A DNA stretch of 38,532 bases from Candidatus Gastranaerophilales bacterium (GTDB lineage Bacteria; Cyanobacteriota; Vampirovibrionia; Gastranaerophilales; Gastranaerophilaceae). This document shows positions 1-6,907 of this stretch, piece by piece. The notes beneath the pieces are model-generated. The model was given only the letters and a program-made list of their open reading frames with translations, was not told where the DNA came from and searched no databases. The stretch lies in the NCBI GenBank assembly GCA_944327215.1, contig CALVGY010000002.1, positions 1 to 38,532 on the forward strand, in the 5' to 3' direction. Position numbers and translations under genes: made by a program. Numbering within the stretch: position 1 is the stretch's first letter; every line of letters starts with the position of its first letter.

Positions 1-172
1 CCAAAATTTCCTGGACAGTTTCAAACCTTACGCGTTTTTTATTTATAGAATCAGATAATCCACTATCTTTTGGAATATCATACCCCTTTTCACGCAAAAT
101 TTTAGCAACCTTTCTCATGGAAAGGCCTCGTCTTAATAAGCAAATTACCAATTCTTCTTTTAAATTTAACAT
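1..172 (-). CDS. Small HTH-like protein, C-terminus cut off by window edge
   Basis: An open frame of 57 codons runs from ATG at 172 leftward off the window. The visible protein begins MLNLKEELVICLLRRGLSMR and continues with a second half rich in basic residues ending in RFETVQEIL. A basic helix (RKVAKILREKG) followed by a second predicted helix suggests a small XRE-like DNA-binding protein, but no textbook HTH signature is complete. Its plan, with a TVQEIL segment near the end, resembles the 70-aa protein at 22972-23184, where the matching segment is LKEFEIILDTLGY, so the two may be paralogues. It has no Shine-Dalgarno; a TAGACT hexamer ends exactly 6 nt before the start. It is transcribed divergently from the small gene at 240. 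The family assignment is inference. Confidence 0.6.
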   Translation of the reverse strand, partial: MLNLKEELVICLLRRGLSMRKVAKILREKGYDIPKDSGLSDSINKKRVRFETVQEIL

Positions 173-178
173 AACAAC

Positions 179-230
179 AGTCTATGTTATAAACTGATTA
201 GTTGACAATTGTATAAATATTTGATAGATT
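179..230. promoter_or_regulatory. Divergent promoters sharing one -35 element
   Basis: The 7-mer TTGACAA at 202-208 reads TTGACA on the plus strand and TTGTCA on the minus strand. On plus it is followed after 17 nt by TAGATT (225-230), 9 nt before the ATG at 240. On minus it is followed after 18 nt by TAGACT (184-179), 6 nt before the ATG at 172. Both transcripts would therefore have almost no 5' leader. This is read from the sequence; use of both promoters is inference. Confidence 0.55.
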
Positions 231-240
231 ATAACTATCA
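222..240. promoter_or_regulatory. Inverted repeat over the -10 and start of the 240 gene
   Basis: TGATAG at 222-227 and CTATCA at 235-240 form perfect 6-bp arms around a 7-nt centre. The repeat covers the proposed -10 and includes the first base of the start codon, a typical position for a repressor operator. It resembles the TGATAT/ATATCA palindromes at 37792-37834. No regulator is assigned. Confidence 0.35.
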
Positions 241-455
241 TGACAGATAATTCAAATCAATCATTAAATATATCAATCATAGAAGATTTTGATGAAAAAG
301 AAGATATTATAATCCCTGACACAGTCTGGGGAGAAATAATTTACATCAAATATATACTTGTAGACATTATAAAAAATCCTCAAAATATCAAACGGAAAAT
401 TTTTGAACTTAAAAGACAAATCCTTTTTTTTATAAAAATGATGCAAATTAAGTAG
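240..455 (+). CDS. Hypothetical 71-aa protein
   Basis: Not recognised. The protein has an acidic N-terminal third (EDFDEKED at about residues 15-22) and a hydrophobic/basic second half rich in Ile, Lys and Phe, which could be an amphipathic or membrane-associated helix. There is no Shine-Dalgarno; the ATG lies 9 nt after a TAGATT -10 with a good TTGACA -35 17 nt upstream, supporting expression as a nearly leaderless message. It ends 20 nt before ftsY, which appears to have its own promoter. The alternative is that the region is only a spacer and the frame is fortuitous; the promoter is the main support. Confidence 0.45.
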   Translation: MTDNSNQSLNISIIEDFDEKEDIIIPDTVWGEIIYIKYILVDIIKNPQNIKRKIFELKRQILFFIKMMQIK

Positions 456-463
456 TTTCATGT

Positions 464-469
464 TATCAT
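464..469 (+). promoter_or_regulatory. -10 element of ftsY, leaderless type
   Basis: TATCAT at 464-469 is preceded by TG at 461-462 (extended -10) and ends 6 nt before the ftsY ATG at 476, so transcription should start at or next to the A of the start codon. No Shine-Dalgarno is present. Confidence 0.5.
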
Positions 470-475
470 CTGCGT

Positions 476-1387
476 ATGTTCGGATTTTTTAAAGATAAAT
501 TTAATAACCTTAAAGAAACAGTTTCAAATACAGCCCAAGCGCTTGTTAACAACGTTGTAAATTCAGTTGAAAAAGAAGAAGAATTCTCTGAATTCGTTCT
601 TGATGATATGGAAGATATGCTTATTAGCGCCGATCTAGGAGTTAATTATGCTTGTGAGTTGGTTGACAAATTGAGAGATCAAACAAAGATTAAGCCATCT
701 GACGTAAAAAAATATCTTAAAGAAGAATTTTTAAAAACCCTGCAAGAAGCAGGAAGCACAGAATTAAACGTTCAAGACGGTCTAAACATATATTTTATAT
801 GCGGTGTAAACGGTGTTGGAAAAACGACCTTAATCGGGAAACTAGCTTACAAATTCAAAAATAACGGGAAAAAAGTTTTAATCGCAGCGGGCGATACATT
901 TAGAGCTGCTGCAGAAGAACAACTTGATATTTGGTCTAAAAGAGCAGAAGCATCTATTGTAAGACGTGACAAGGCCGATCCTGCATCAGTTGTTTATGAA
1001 GCGATTGAAAAAGCTCAAAAAGAAAATTTTGATGTAATTTTGGTGGATACCGCAGGTCGTTTACAAAATAAATTTAATTTAATGGAAGAATTAAAGAAAA
1101 TTAAATCCGTTATAGACAAAAAAGCTCCTGAAGCATTGAGAGAATGTATGCTGGTTCTGGATGCAAATACAGGACAAAATGGACTTCAGCAGGCAAAAGT
1201 TTTTACAGAAGCTGTAAATCTGACATCAGTTGCCTTAACAAAGCTTGACGGATCAGCAAAAGGTGCAATAGTTCTTGCTATCGCAAAAGAATTAAAGCTT
1301 CCTGTAAAACTTGTCGGAGTCGGCGAAAAAATGGAAGATTTGAAAACATTTAATAACGAAGAATTTATCGAGGCTTTATTTGAATAA
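476..1387 (+). CDS. ftsY: Signal recognition particle receptor FtsY
   Basis: FtsY is the membrane-associated GTPase that docks SRP-ribosome-nascent chain complexes at the Sec translocon. The 303-aa protein has an N domain (about residues 30-95) and an SRP-type G domain: P-loop GVNGVGKTT at 110-118, the insertion-box motif GDTFRAAAEEQL at 139-150, DTAGRLQNK at 191-199, TKLD at 255-258 and the closing GVGEKMEDL at 281-289. The DTAGRLQNKFNLMEEL form is typical of FtsY rather than Ffh, and there is no C-terminal M domain. The long acidic A domain of some proteobacterial FtsY proteins is absent; only a short amphipathic start (MFGFFKDKF) remains as a likely membrane-targeting helix. Its last 8 nt overlap the next gene. 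Confidence 0.97.
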   Translation: MFGFFKDKFNNLKETVSNTAQALVNNVVNSVEKEEEFSEFVLDDMEDMLISADLGVNYACELVDKLRDQTKIKPSDVKKYLKEEFLKTLQEAGSTELNVQDGLNIYFICGVNGVGKTTLIGKLAYKFKNNGKKVLIAAGDTFRAAAEEQLDIWSKRAEASIVRRDKADPASVVYEAIEKAQKENFDVILVDTAGRLQNKFNLMEELKKIKSVIDKKAPEALRECMLVLDANTGQNGLQQAKVFTEAVNLTSVALTKLDGSAKGAIVLAIAKELKLPVKLVGVGEKMEDLKTFNNEEFIEALFE

Positions 1388-1988
1388 ACTTAAATCAACA
1401 AAAACAAAATTAGGAAACGAAATAGAATTATTAGGCGAAAAAAATTCGAAGTCGCTTGTCATTGGGGTATTTCACGGGGATGAACCGCAAGGAAAATTTC
1501 TGATTAATGAATATTTAAAAACACACTCCAACACAAACCTTTTATTTATCCCCTGCCTTAATCCGGACGGGCTAGAACTTGGCAGACGGACAAACTCAAA
1601 CGGTGTTGATTTAAACAGAAATTTCCCGACAAAAAACTGGGAATTAACCGAAAAAAATGAATTTTTTGGCGGAGAAAAAGCAGCAAGCGAAATAGAAACC
1701 AAATTTCTTATAGACATAATCAATGAATATAAACCGTCATTAATCCTGACACTTCACGCACCTTTTAAAGTTGTCAACTATGATGGTCCTGCAAAAGAAA
1801 TATCTGAAAAAATTTCAAAAATTATTAATTATCCTGTCGAAGCTTCTATAGGTTATCCAACACCTGGCAGTTTTGGAACCTATGTAGGAATTGAAAGGCA
1901 GATTCCGACAATTACACTTGAATTAGACGAAACCTGCCCTGTTGAAAGTTTATTAAAACCAGTATATAAAATATTTGATATTTTATAG
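1380..1988 (+). CDS. M14-family zinc peptidase, MpaA-like (murein peptide amidase)
   Basis: A 202-aa compact metallopeptidase of the M14 carboxypeptidase superfamily. Visible active-site elements are the HxxE zinc motif in FHGDE (His32, Glu35), the substrate-binding run GVDLNRNFP (about 75-83), a third zinc ligand in LTLHAP (His126) and the catalytic Glu181 in ITLELDE. The short length and HGDEPQG start resemble MpaA, which cleaves the gamma-D-Glu-diaminopimelate bond of murein tripeptide; that exact substrate is inference. No signal peptide is visible, so it is probably cytoplasmic. The best start is TTG at 1380, overlapping the end of ftsY by 8 nt, which implies translational coupling. Confidence 0.85.
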   Translation: MNKLKSTKTKLGNEIELLGEKNSKSLVIGVFHGDEPQGKFLINEYLKTHSNTNLLFIPCLNPDGLELGRRTNSNGVDLNRNFPTKNWELTEKNEFFGGEKAASEIETKFLIDIINEYKPSLILTLHAPFKVVNYDGPAKEISEKISKIINYPVEASIGYPTPGSFGTYVGIERQIPTITLELDETCPVESLLKPVYKIFDIL

Positions 1989-2010
1989 ATTCATTTTTAT
2001 TTAATCTATA
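1984..2010. terminator. Weak AT-rich hairpin between convergent genes
   Basis: TATAGATT at 1984-1991 pairs with AATCTATA at 2003-2010 (8-bp perfect arms, 11-nt loop) and overlaps the stop codon of the M14 peptidase gene. No long T-run follows directly, so it is at best a weak terminator between this gene and the minus-strand gene ending at 2039. Confidence 0.3.
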
Positions 2011-2038
2011 TATTTACTTTGACAGAAAATATATTTTT

Positions 2039-2245
2039 TTAACATGTCAAACTTTTTTGACTTAAAGTATTGAAAAAAGGAAATTCGTTATTTTTCAAAT
2101 CAAAGATTTTGCTGTACAAACTTATATCTTCTTCAATTGGAACAAAATATGATATAGTTTTTTTTGTCTTTTCATCATACATTTTAATCTTTTTGTACCC
2201 TTCGGGTACTGCAACATTTTTAATATCATTTAAGTCTGACATCAT
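2039..2245 (-). CDS. Hypothetical 68-aa protein
   Basis: Not recognised. It begins MMSDLNDIKNVAVPEGYKKI and contains KMYDEKTKKTISYFVPIEED, a soluble-looking mix of basic and acidic residues with no membrane segment or signal peptide. A good ribosome-binding site (AGGAG) sits 5 nt before the ATG at 2245; the second Met of MMSD is an alternative start. It lies 41 nt downstream of the LysM gene in the same direction, so the two are probably co-transcribed. The antisense frame through this stretch lacks a comparable start signal. Confidence 0.6.
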   Translation of the reverse strand: MMSDLNDIKNVAVPEGYKKIKMYDEKTKKTISYFVPIEEDISLYSKIFDLKNNEFPFFNTLSQKSLTC

Positions 2246-2286
2246 TAATCTCCTATATAATATAAATTGAGTTTTTATTATATTGA

Positions 2287-3042
2287 TTAGAAAAAGTTAC
2301 CCCAGAATCTATCCCATGCAGTCCTGTTTTCATCAGGGTGAAAATGTTGACCGTCGATTAAAAGAGAATCACCAACCGGAACTTCTGCTAAATCATAATC
2401 GTTATAACGCATACATTTTTCACTATCAATTATTGTTTCAGGCTTATATTTACCTTTTATATTATTGGTAGAGGACAAGGAACCTTTAGGAAGTAGGAAG
2501 TCACGTCTAACTTCACCGAGGAGCTTTTCTTTCTTAAGCTTGACAAGAATATTACCATCTTTATCCACTGTAAATGAATAATCTTCACCATATCCATATT
2601 CTTGAGCTTTTTCTACTTGTTCATTTGATGTTTTTATTTTTAGTTCTAAACTTTCTTTTTCTTCTTGTTCCCATTTTTGTTTTTCTAAAGCGTATTGATA
2701 ATTCTCATATTCTTTTAACTCTTTAGAATCAATTGCATCTATCTGTAATTTTTGACCAGGTTTTAATCTATCAGGATCATCCAAATTATTTAATTTTACA
2801 ATTTGGGATACAGAAGTATTATATCTTCCTGCAATATAACCTAAACTTTCACCATCTCTTACAGTAATTGTAATTCTTGTTGGTTTCGGTTTTGGAACAG
2901 GTTTGAGCTTTTGACCTCCTTTAGAGTTTGCTTCTGCATAAACCGAATTTATTTTTACTTCTTGATTTGCAGATTTAACCGTTGCACTATTTTGTACAGC
3001 AGATGATGTACTTGCACCTACAGATGATGTTTTGTCAACCAT
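2287..3042 (-). CDS. LysM-domain protein
   Basis: A 251-aa protein with one LysM peptidoglycan-binding module at about residues 58-102 (GESLGYIAGRYN ... LNNLDDPDRLKPGQKLQI). The first 45 residues are a low-complexity Ser/Thr/Ala segment, then a KPVPKPKP linker. After the LysM comes a charged, probably coiled region (about 105-150) and a C-terminal part ending WDRFWGNFF that I do not recognise. No cleavable signal peptide or transmembrane helix is visible, odd for a wall-binding protein; the start MVDKTSS is nevertheless well supported by AAGGAG 6 nt upstream. It may leave the cell by a non-Sec route or act inside. It precedes a small orphan in the same direction. Confidence 0.8.
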   Translation of the reverse strand: MVDKTSSVGASTSSAVQNSATVKSANQEVKINSVYAEANSKGGQKLKPVPKPKPTRITITVRDGESLGYIAGRYNTSVSQIVKLNNLDDPDRLKPGQKLQIDAIDSKELKEYENYQYALEKQKWEQEEKESLELKIKTSNEQVEKAQEYGYGEDYSFTVDKDGNILVKLKKEKLLGEVRRDFLLPKGSLSSTNNIKGKYKPETIIDSEKCMRYNDYDLAEVPVGDSLLIDGQHFHPDENRTAWDRFWGNFF

Positions 3043-3136
3043 ATGTATCTCCTTTTTAGTATAACTATTACGTATATACTTAATAAATATTTTTTATATA
3101 TAAAATTGCTATTGAATTAAACTATTTTTACATTAG

Positions 3137-3166
3137 TTAACATAATAAATATTTTTGTTGTAAAAT
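3137..3166 (+). promoter_or_regulatory. cysS promoter
   Basis: TTAACA at 3137-3142 and TAAAAT at 3161-3166 are separated by 18 nt. A leader of about 18 nt with the ribosome-binding site AGAGGA follows before the ATG at 3191. No T-box or other long leader element fits in this space. Confidence 0.45.
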
Positions 3167-3190
3167 TTAGTAAAAAAGAGGAATTTTCAT

Positions 3191-4564
3191 ATGAAATTAC
3201 ACAATTCTTATACAAACCAACTTGAAGAATTTACACCAATAGAAGAAAACAAAGTTAAAATGTATGTTTGCGGGCCAACAGTTTATGATTACGCGCACTT
3301 GGGACACGCAAGATGTTATATAACTTGGGATGTTTTATACAGATATTTAAAATTCAAAGGGTATGACGTTACATATTGTCGAAACGTAACAGATGTTGAT
3401 GACAAAATTCTTAAAAAAGCAGAAAAAGAAGGAAAAACTCCAGAAGAAGTATCCCAATATTGGTATGAGCAATTCTCAAATTCTATGAAAGCCCTAAACA
3501 CTTTAAAACCAGACATTGAACCTTTTGCAACAAAAACTTTAGGCGAAATGATTGGTATGGTAAAAGATTTAATAAATAAAGGCTTTGCATACGAAGTTGA
3601 GGGAGATGTATATTTCAGAGTAAAACAATTCCCTAAATACGGCTATCTTTCAAAACAACCGATTGACCAATTGGAAAGCGGTGCAAGAATTGAAATAGGA
3701 GAACACAAAGAAGATCCTCTTGATTTTGCACTATGGAAAAAAGATGAAAAATTTGGGTATAAATCACCTTGGGGCATAGGCAGACCTGGCTGGCATATTG
3801 AATGTTCTGCAATGAGCAGAAAATATTTAGGGGAAACAATTGATATACACGCAGGCGGTGCTGATTTAATATTTCCACACCACGAAAACGAAATTGCTCA
3901 ATCAGAATGCGCGAACGGATGCAAATTTGTAAATTACTGGCTGCACAACGGCTTTGTAACAATAAACAAAGAAAAAATGTCAAAATCTTTGGGAAATTTC
4001 TTGACTATTGATGAATTATTAAAAAGATATGACTCAAATACTATAAGATTTTTCATTTTGACAAACCATTACAGAATGCCTGTAGAATTTTCTGATGAAG
4101 CTCTATCTTCTGCACAAGCAGGCGTAAAACGTATGCTTAACGCTAAACGCACAAAAATTAATGAAGATTTAGATATTACAAAAACAGAAGAATACAAAGC
4201 ATTTACAGAAGCTATGGACGATGATTTGAATACATCTAAAGCTCTTGCTGTACTTTTTGATCTTACAAGTAAAGCAAATAAAGATGATAAAGATGCATTT
4301 ACAATCTTGTATAAATTGGCATCTGTACTCGGCTTCACATTTGAAAAAGCAACTCTTTCTGAAGATGAATTAAAAAATGCAGTAAAACACGTTTCAGAAA
4401 GACTTGAACAAAATTTCAACACAATGGGAGAATTAATTGCATATAGAAAAGAAGCTCGTGACAACAAAAATTGGGCTATTTCCGACAAAATAAGAGATGC
4501 ATTAGATGAAGTTAATATTGTTCTAAAAGATTCCAAAGAAGGAACTGTCTGGGAAGTTAAGTAA
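3191..4564 (+). CDS. cysS: Cysteinyl-tRNA synthetase
   Basis: A class I aminoacyl-tRNA synthetase that charges tRNA-Cys. The 457-aa length is normal. Visible signatures are the Zn-ligand/active-site opening MYVCGPTVYDYAHLGHAR with Cys27 and the HIGH-type motif HLGH at 36-39, the region GRPGWHIECSAMS with a further zinc-ligand Cys, HAGGADLIFPHHENEIAQ, and KMSKS at 262-266. The C-terminal DALR-type helical domain ends with the family-typical IRDALDEVNIVLKDSKEGTVW. Start ATG 3191 has AGAGGA about 8 nt upstream. It is followed by a perfect AT-only inverted repeat. Confidence 0.98.
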   Translation: MKLHNSYTNQLEEFTPIEENKVKMYVCGPTVYDYAHLGHARCYITWDVLYRYLKFKGYDVTYCRNVTDVDDKILKKAEKEGKTPEEVSQYWYEQFSNSMKALNTLKPDIEPFATKTLGEMIGMVKDLINKGFAYEVEGDVYFRVKQFPKYGYLSKQPIDQLESGARIEIGEHKEDPLDFALWKKDEKFGYKSPWGIGRPGWHIECSAMSRKYLGETIDIHAGGADLIFPHHENEIAQSECANGCKFVNYWLHNGFVTINKEKMSKSLGNFLTIDELLKRYDSNTIRFFILTNHYRMPVEFSDEALSSAQAGVKRMLNAKRTKINEDLDITKTEEYKAFTEAMDDDLNTSKALAVLFDLTSKANKDDKDAFTILYKLASVLGFTFEKATLSEDELKNAVKHVSERLEQNFNTMGELIAYRKEARDNKNWAISDKIRDALDEVNIVLKDSKEGTVWEVK

Positions 4565-4595
4565 ATATTTTTTAATAAACTGGCAAAAAATATTT
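4563..4595 (+). terminator. AT-only perfect hairpin after cysS
   Basis: AAATATTTTTT at 4563-4573 and AAAAAATATTT at 4585-4595 are exact reverse complements around an 11-nt loop, overlapping the cysS stop codon and followed by TT. The stem is all A-T, so it would be a weak terminator or processing site. Confidence 0.4.
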
Positions 4596-4615
4596 TTATA
4601 TAACTTATACAGAAT

Positions 4616-5137
4616 ATGGTAGATATTAATATTACAACAAATACAAGATTGCCTTTCGCTCCAAAAGAAGTTGGAAAAACTTCTGACGGAAAGATTATTT
4701 ATGAATCAAAAAATCCTAAGACAGGAATAACTAAGTTTACAATCCCTGAAGAAAATAAAGACAAATTTGAGAAATTAGTTCAGGAAATTCATAAAAAATA
4801 CGGGAAATATGAAATAGAGCCTGAAAAAAAATTCGCCAAATTATCTCATTACGCAACACTTGGCGGAGCAATCTTAGGCGGAGCGTTAACAGCTTCTCTT
4901 ATCAAAACCAAATCAAAATTGGGAAAATTTGGGAAAACTATTGGCGGTGCATTGGGCGGTGTAGTTGTTGCAAGTTTAGCTTTAGCCTGCACAATATTAT
5001 ATCCGCTAATAAAATATACAAAAGAATTAAAAAATTTAGGCTACAAACACTTGGAAACAATACCGCTGCTTAAAGGTCAAAAAGAAGAAGTAATTAAACC
5101 AGAAGAAAAAGAACAACCGAAAACTGAAAAACAATAA
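4616..5137 (+). CDS. Hypothetical glycine-zipper membrane protein
   Basis: Not recognised. The 173-aa protein has a soluble N-terminal half (about 1-75, with KFTIPEENKDKFEKLVQEIHKKYG) and a central hydrophobic region with glycine-zipper runs: LGGAILGGALTASLI (about 82-96) and a second segment IGGALGGVVVASLALACTILYPL (about 105-127). It ends in a charged Glu/Lys/Pro tail (KPEEKEQPKTEKQ). The pattern fits a protein with two short membrane helices and cytoplasmic ends. There is no Shine-Dalgarno; TATACA lies 4 nt before the ATG, so it may belong to the leaderless class, but less clearly than its neighbours. It precedes the SpoIID-domain gene. Confidence 0.65.
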   Translation: MVDINITTNTRLPFAPKEVGKTSDGKIIYESKNPKTGITKFTIPEENKDKFEKLVQEIHKKYGKYEIEPEKKFAKLSHYATLGGAILGGALTASLIKTKSKLGKFGKTIGGALGGVVVASLALACTILYPLIKYTKELKNLGYKHLETIPLLKGQKEEVIKPEEKEQPKTEKQ

Positions 5138-5161
5138 TTGTTACTTTTGCTTGTTTTGTCA

Positions 5162-5167
5162 TATAAT
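5162..5167 (+). promoter_or_regulatory. -10 element of the SpoIID-domain gene, leaderless type
   Basis: A perfect TATAAT at 5162-5167 ends 6 nt before the ATG at 5174; TTGTTA at 5138-5143 is a plausible -35 with an 18-nt spacer. There is no Shine-Dalgarno. Confidence 0.6.
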
Positions 5168-5173
5168 AAGTGT

Positions 5174-6907
5174 ATGAAAAAATTATTATACGCAATTTTA
5201 GTTTTTAGTTTTATATTAACTCCAACTCAGGCACAAATAATGCCAAATATTCCGCTTGCAACACTTCAAGCAGCACAACAATCTGCAATGCAGCCGCAAG
5301 GTCCATCCTCAGAAGTTGTTAGAGTCGGAATTGGAACACAAAATTTCGGTACTTATCAATACAAAAATATAACCATTTTTGGAACAGGGGATACACAAAT
5401 TTATGATAACAAAATGCTTATAGGGAATTATCCTCCAAATCAGGAAATTTCTATATCATATAACAACGGGCAATTCAGTATTTATACACCCGGAAATATT
5501 TTCCCTGAAAAAATTGATGGCCCTATTCAAATAACAAGCAACTTTGGCCTTCTTGGCGTCTCAGGTTTAAAACGTGCAGGCAAACAAGCGCTATATCATG
5601 GAGCATTTGAACTTACCCCTAATAAAAATGGGACATTCAACCTTGTTAATATGATTGAAGTTGAAGATTATCTAAAAGGCGTTGTTCCAAATGAAATGCC
5701 TGTAAGCTTTGGACTTGAAGCCTTAAAAGCTCAAAGTGTTGCGGCAAGAAATTATGTACTGTCTCCTAGAACTAAAGCTTCAACAAATTACGATGTAGTA
5801 GACAGCGTTGCAAGTCAGGTTTATTTTGGAGCAAATACTGAAAAACCTTTATCTAATCAAGCAGTTGAAGAAACAGAAGGTATTGTTGCTATATACAATT
5901 GGGAATTGATTTTAGCTCAATATTCATCAACTGCAGGCGGTTATACAGAAAGCTATTCAAATGCGTTTTCAGATCCGAAAACAAAAGAATTTCCATCACC
6001 AGAAAAACCTTATTTGAAAGCAAAAGCAGACATCATTGGTCAACCCCCGCTAAATAAAGAAGAAGATGCCGCAAAATATTATAAATCAAAACCTGATGCA
6101 TACGATATCAGATCTCCTTATTACAGATGGGAAAGGGAATGGAATGCTCAAGAATTGAAAAAAGCTCTTGAAACAACTCTCGTTTCACAATCAACAACAG
6201 GTTTTGTACATCCGGCATTCAAAAAAGATGACAAGTTAGATGACTTGGTTGAGCTAAAAGTTGTAAGACGAGGAGACTCCGGAAAAATTATTGAGATGGA
6301 AGTTATCACCAAATCGCAAAAATATAAAATTTTTAAAGAACTTGTTGTCAGAAGACTTTTGACAAAAGATGGTAAAGCACTTCCAAGCGCGAATGTAGTA
6401 TTTGATAATATTAAAGATGAAAATGGAAATCTTATATCAGTCCACGCATACGGCGGCGGTTTTGGACATGGGGTCGGAATGAGCCAATATGGTGCAGGAT
6501 TTATGGGATCTGAAATGCACATTCCTTATGATAAAATTTTGCAACACTATTACAGCGGTATAACTCTTTCAACAAAACCTGTTATTATCTCAACTGATAT
6601 AGGACAACAATCTATAACCCAACATTTTTATTCTAAAAATAAAAAAGCAAAAATCATAATTGACAACAAATTTGGAGTAGGCAGTTTGACTGTTGACATA
6701 AACGGTTTTAAACAGAATTATGAACTTCCGAAAGAAATGCTTGGATTTAAAAGATATTCAGAAATTGACATTTCAAAATATCTAAAAAAAGGACGTAATA
6801 CAATTACATTTACCTCTTCTGAATTTTTTAATAGTTCAGTAAGAAAAGGGATTAGATTATATGTGGAGCTGGTAGAAAAAGATGACGACGGATACATCTG
6901 GCAATAA
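5174..6907 (+). CDS. Exported SpoIID/LytB-domain protein
   Basis: A 577-aa protein with a Sec signal peptide (MKKLLYAILVFSFILTPTQA) and the SpoIID/LytB domain, known in spore formers as a peptidoglycan lytic enzyme acting on denuded glycan and in other bacteria as an amidase-enhancer module. Family motifs seen are YLKGVVPNEMP, ALKAQSVAARNYVL, SSTAGGYTE and, near the domain end, GGGFGHGVGMSQYGA followed by YDKILQHYYSG. The last ~120 residues are a beta-rich extension I do not recognise. I chose ATG 5174 over the upstream TTG at 5138 because only 5174 gives a clean signal peptide and it sits 6 nt after TATAAT. Its end overlaps murJ by 26 nt, so the two wall-related genes are probably coupled. 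Confidence 0.88.
   Translation: MKKLLYAILVFSFILTPTQAQIMPNIPLATLQAAQQSAMQPQGPSSEVVRVGIGTQNFGTYQYKNITIFGTGDTQIYDNKMLIGNYPPNQEISISYNNGQFSIYTPGNIFPEKIDGPIQITSNFGLLGVSGLKRAGKQALYHGAFELTPNKNGTFNLVNMIEVEDYLKGVVPNEMPVSFGLEALKAQSVAARNYVLSPRTKASTNYDVVDSVASQVYFGANTEKPLSNQAVEETEGIVAIYNWELILAQYSSTAGGYTESYSNAFSDPKTKEFPSPEKPYLKAKADIIGQPPLNKEEDAAKYYKSKPDAYDIRSPYYRWEREWNAQELKKALETTLVSQSTTGFVHPAFKKDDKLDDLVELKVVRRGDSGKIIEMEVITKSQKYKIFKELVVRRLLTKDGKALPSANVVFDNIKDENGNLISVHAYGGGFGHGVGMSQYGAGFMGSEMHIPYDKILQHYYSGITLSTKPVIISTDIGQQSITQHFYSKNKKAKIIIDNKFGVGSLTVDINGFKQNYELPKEMLGFKRYSEIDISKYLKKGRNTITFTSSEFFNSSVRKGIRLYVELVEKDDDGYIWQ

Noticed and set aside
2070-2270. 66-aa plus-strand frame starting MKKGNSLFFKSK
   Set aside because: Overlaps the minus-strand 68-aa gene, which has AGGAG and operon context; the plus frame has no such support.
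3633-3983. 116-aa open frame on the minus strand
   Set aside because: Antisense shadow of cysS.
4069-4536. 155-aa open frame on the minus strand
   Set aside because: Lies wholly antisense inside cysS, which has unmistakable motifs; no start signal and Ser-rich shadow composition.
5138-5173. Upstream TTG start for the SpoIID-domain gene
   Set aside because: Would add 12 residues ahead of a clean signal peptide and start before the TATAAT at 5162.
6148-6522. 124-aa open frame on the minus strand
   Set aside because: Antisense to the conserved SpoIID motifs; no start signal.
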